Source: Geopsychrobacter sp. (GTDB lineage: Bacteria; Desulfobacterota; Desulfuromonadia; Desulfuromonadales; Geopsychrobacteraceae). From it: 5,220 nucleotides of DNA. Position numbers and translations under genes: made by a program. The notes under the pieces were generated by a model, which did no database searches, was not told the origin of the DNA, and saw only the letters and a program-made list of their open reading frames with translations. Below are positions 5,183 through 5,220 of this stretch, in pieces; within the stretch, counting starts at the first letter, position 1, and each line of letters opens with the position of its first letter. The stretch lies in contig JAKIUS010000152.1 in assembly GCA_021647445.1 (NCBI GenBank), positions 1-5,220 on the forward strand, written 5' to 3'.

Positions 5183-5220
5183 GTCATTACAGAAGCACTG
5201 CGGGTAGTCTGCGAACTGTG

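Noticed and set aside
1..5220. A multi-gene defence or biosynthetic system
   Set aside because: The genes belong to unrelated, mostly housekeeping families on both strands with separate promoters; the HNH, protease and nucleotidyltransferase-like genes are not clustered or cotranscribed.
5124..5220. tRNA or a gene at the right edge
   Set aside because: No cloverleaf or credible reading frame with a ribosome-binding site could be found in these 97 bases.

Overview
The window looks like an ordinary chromosomal stretch of a moderately GC-rich Gram-negative bacterium. It combines YajD, YchJ, a YigZ/IMPACT protein, an RhlE-type DEAD-box helicase and a rhomboid protease, all of families common in Proteobacteria and Desulfuromonadota. 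The rhomboid serine motif (GSSTAVFG) and a possible FNR/HcpR-like site recall Desulfuromonadales, but a gammaproteobacterium cannot be excluded; the assignment is tentative. I see no phage, integron, conjugation, CRISPR or toxin-antitoxin gene.

Layout. Bases 1-708 (+) are the 3' part of a rhomboid intramembrane serine protease gene whose start lies left of the window. A small all-helical protein of unknown function follows (773-1120, +), then a YajD-type HNH protein (1190-1561, +) and a YchJ-type protein with two zinc-binding SEC-C motifs (1719-2201, +). Bases 2202-2411 hold no gene. They carry a 72-bp palindromic dispersed-repeat element (2269-2340) flanked by two similar small hairpins, and lie between the converging ychJ and rhlE genes. 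An RhlE-like DEAD-box helicase occupies 2412-3770 (-) and has the clearest promoter in the window. It is divergent from yigZ (3884-4513, +), which has the best ribosome-binding site. yigZ converges on a minus-strand gene (4533-5123) for a protein with a degenerate nucleotidyltransferase-like motif. Bases 5124-5220 contain an FNR-shaped inverted repeat and no gene.

How the genes relate. The first four genes run in the same direction with gaps of 64, 69 and 157 bases, too wide to prove an operon; weak promoter candidates precede the second and fourth. RhlE acts in RNA remodelling and YigZ/IMPACT proteins are linked to translation in eukaryotes, but nothing in the sequence ties the genes into one pathway. 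I found no convincing new multi-gene system. The points most worth a second look are the repeat element with its twin hairpins, the degenerate nucleotidyltransferase, the FNR-like dyad at the right edge, and the unassigned helical protein.
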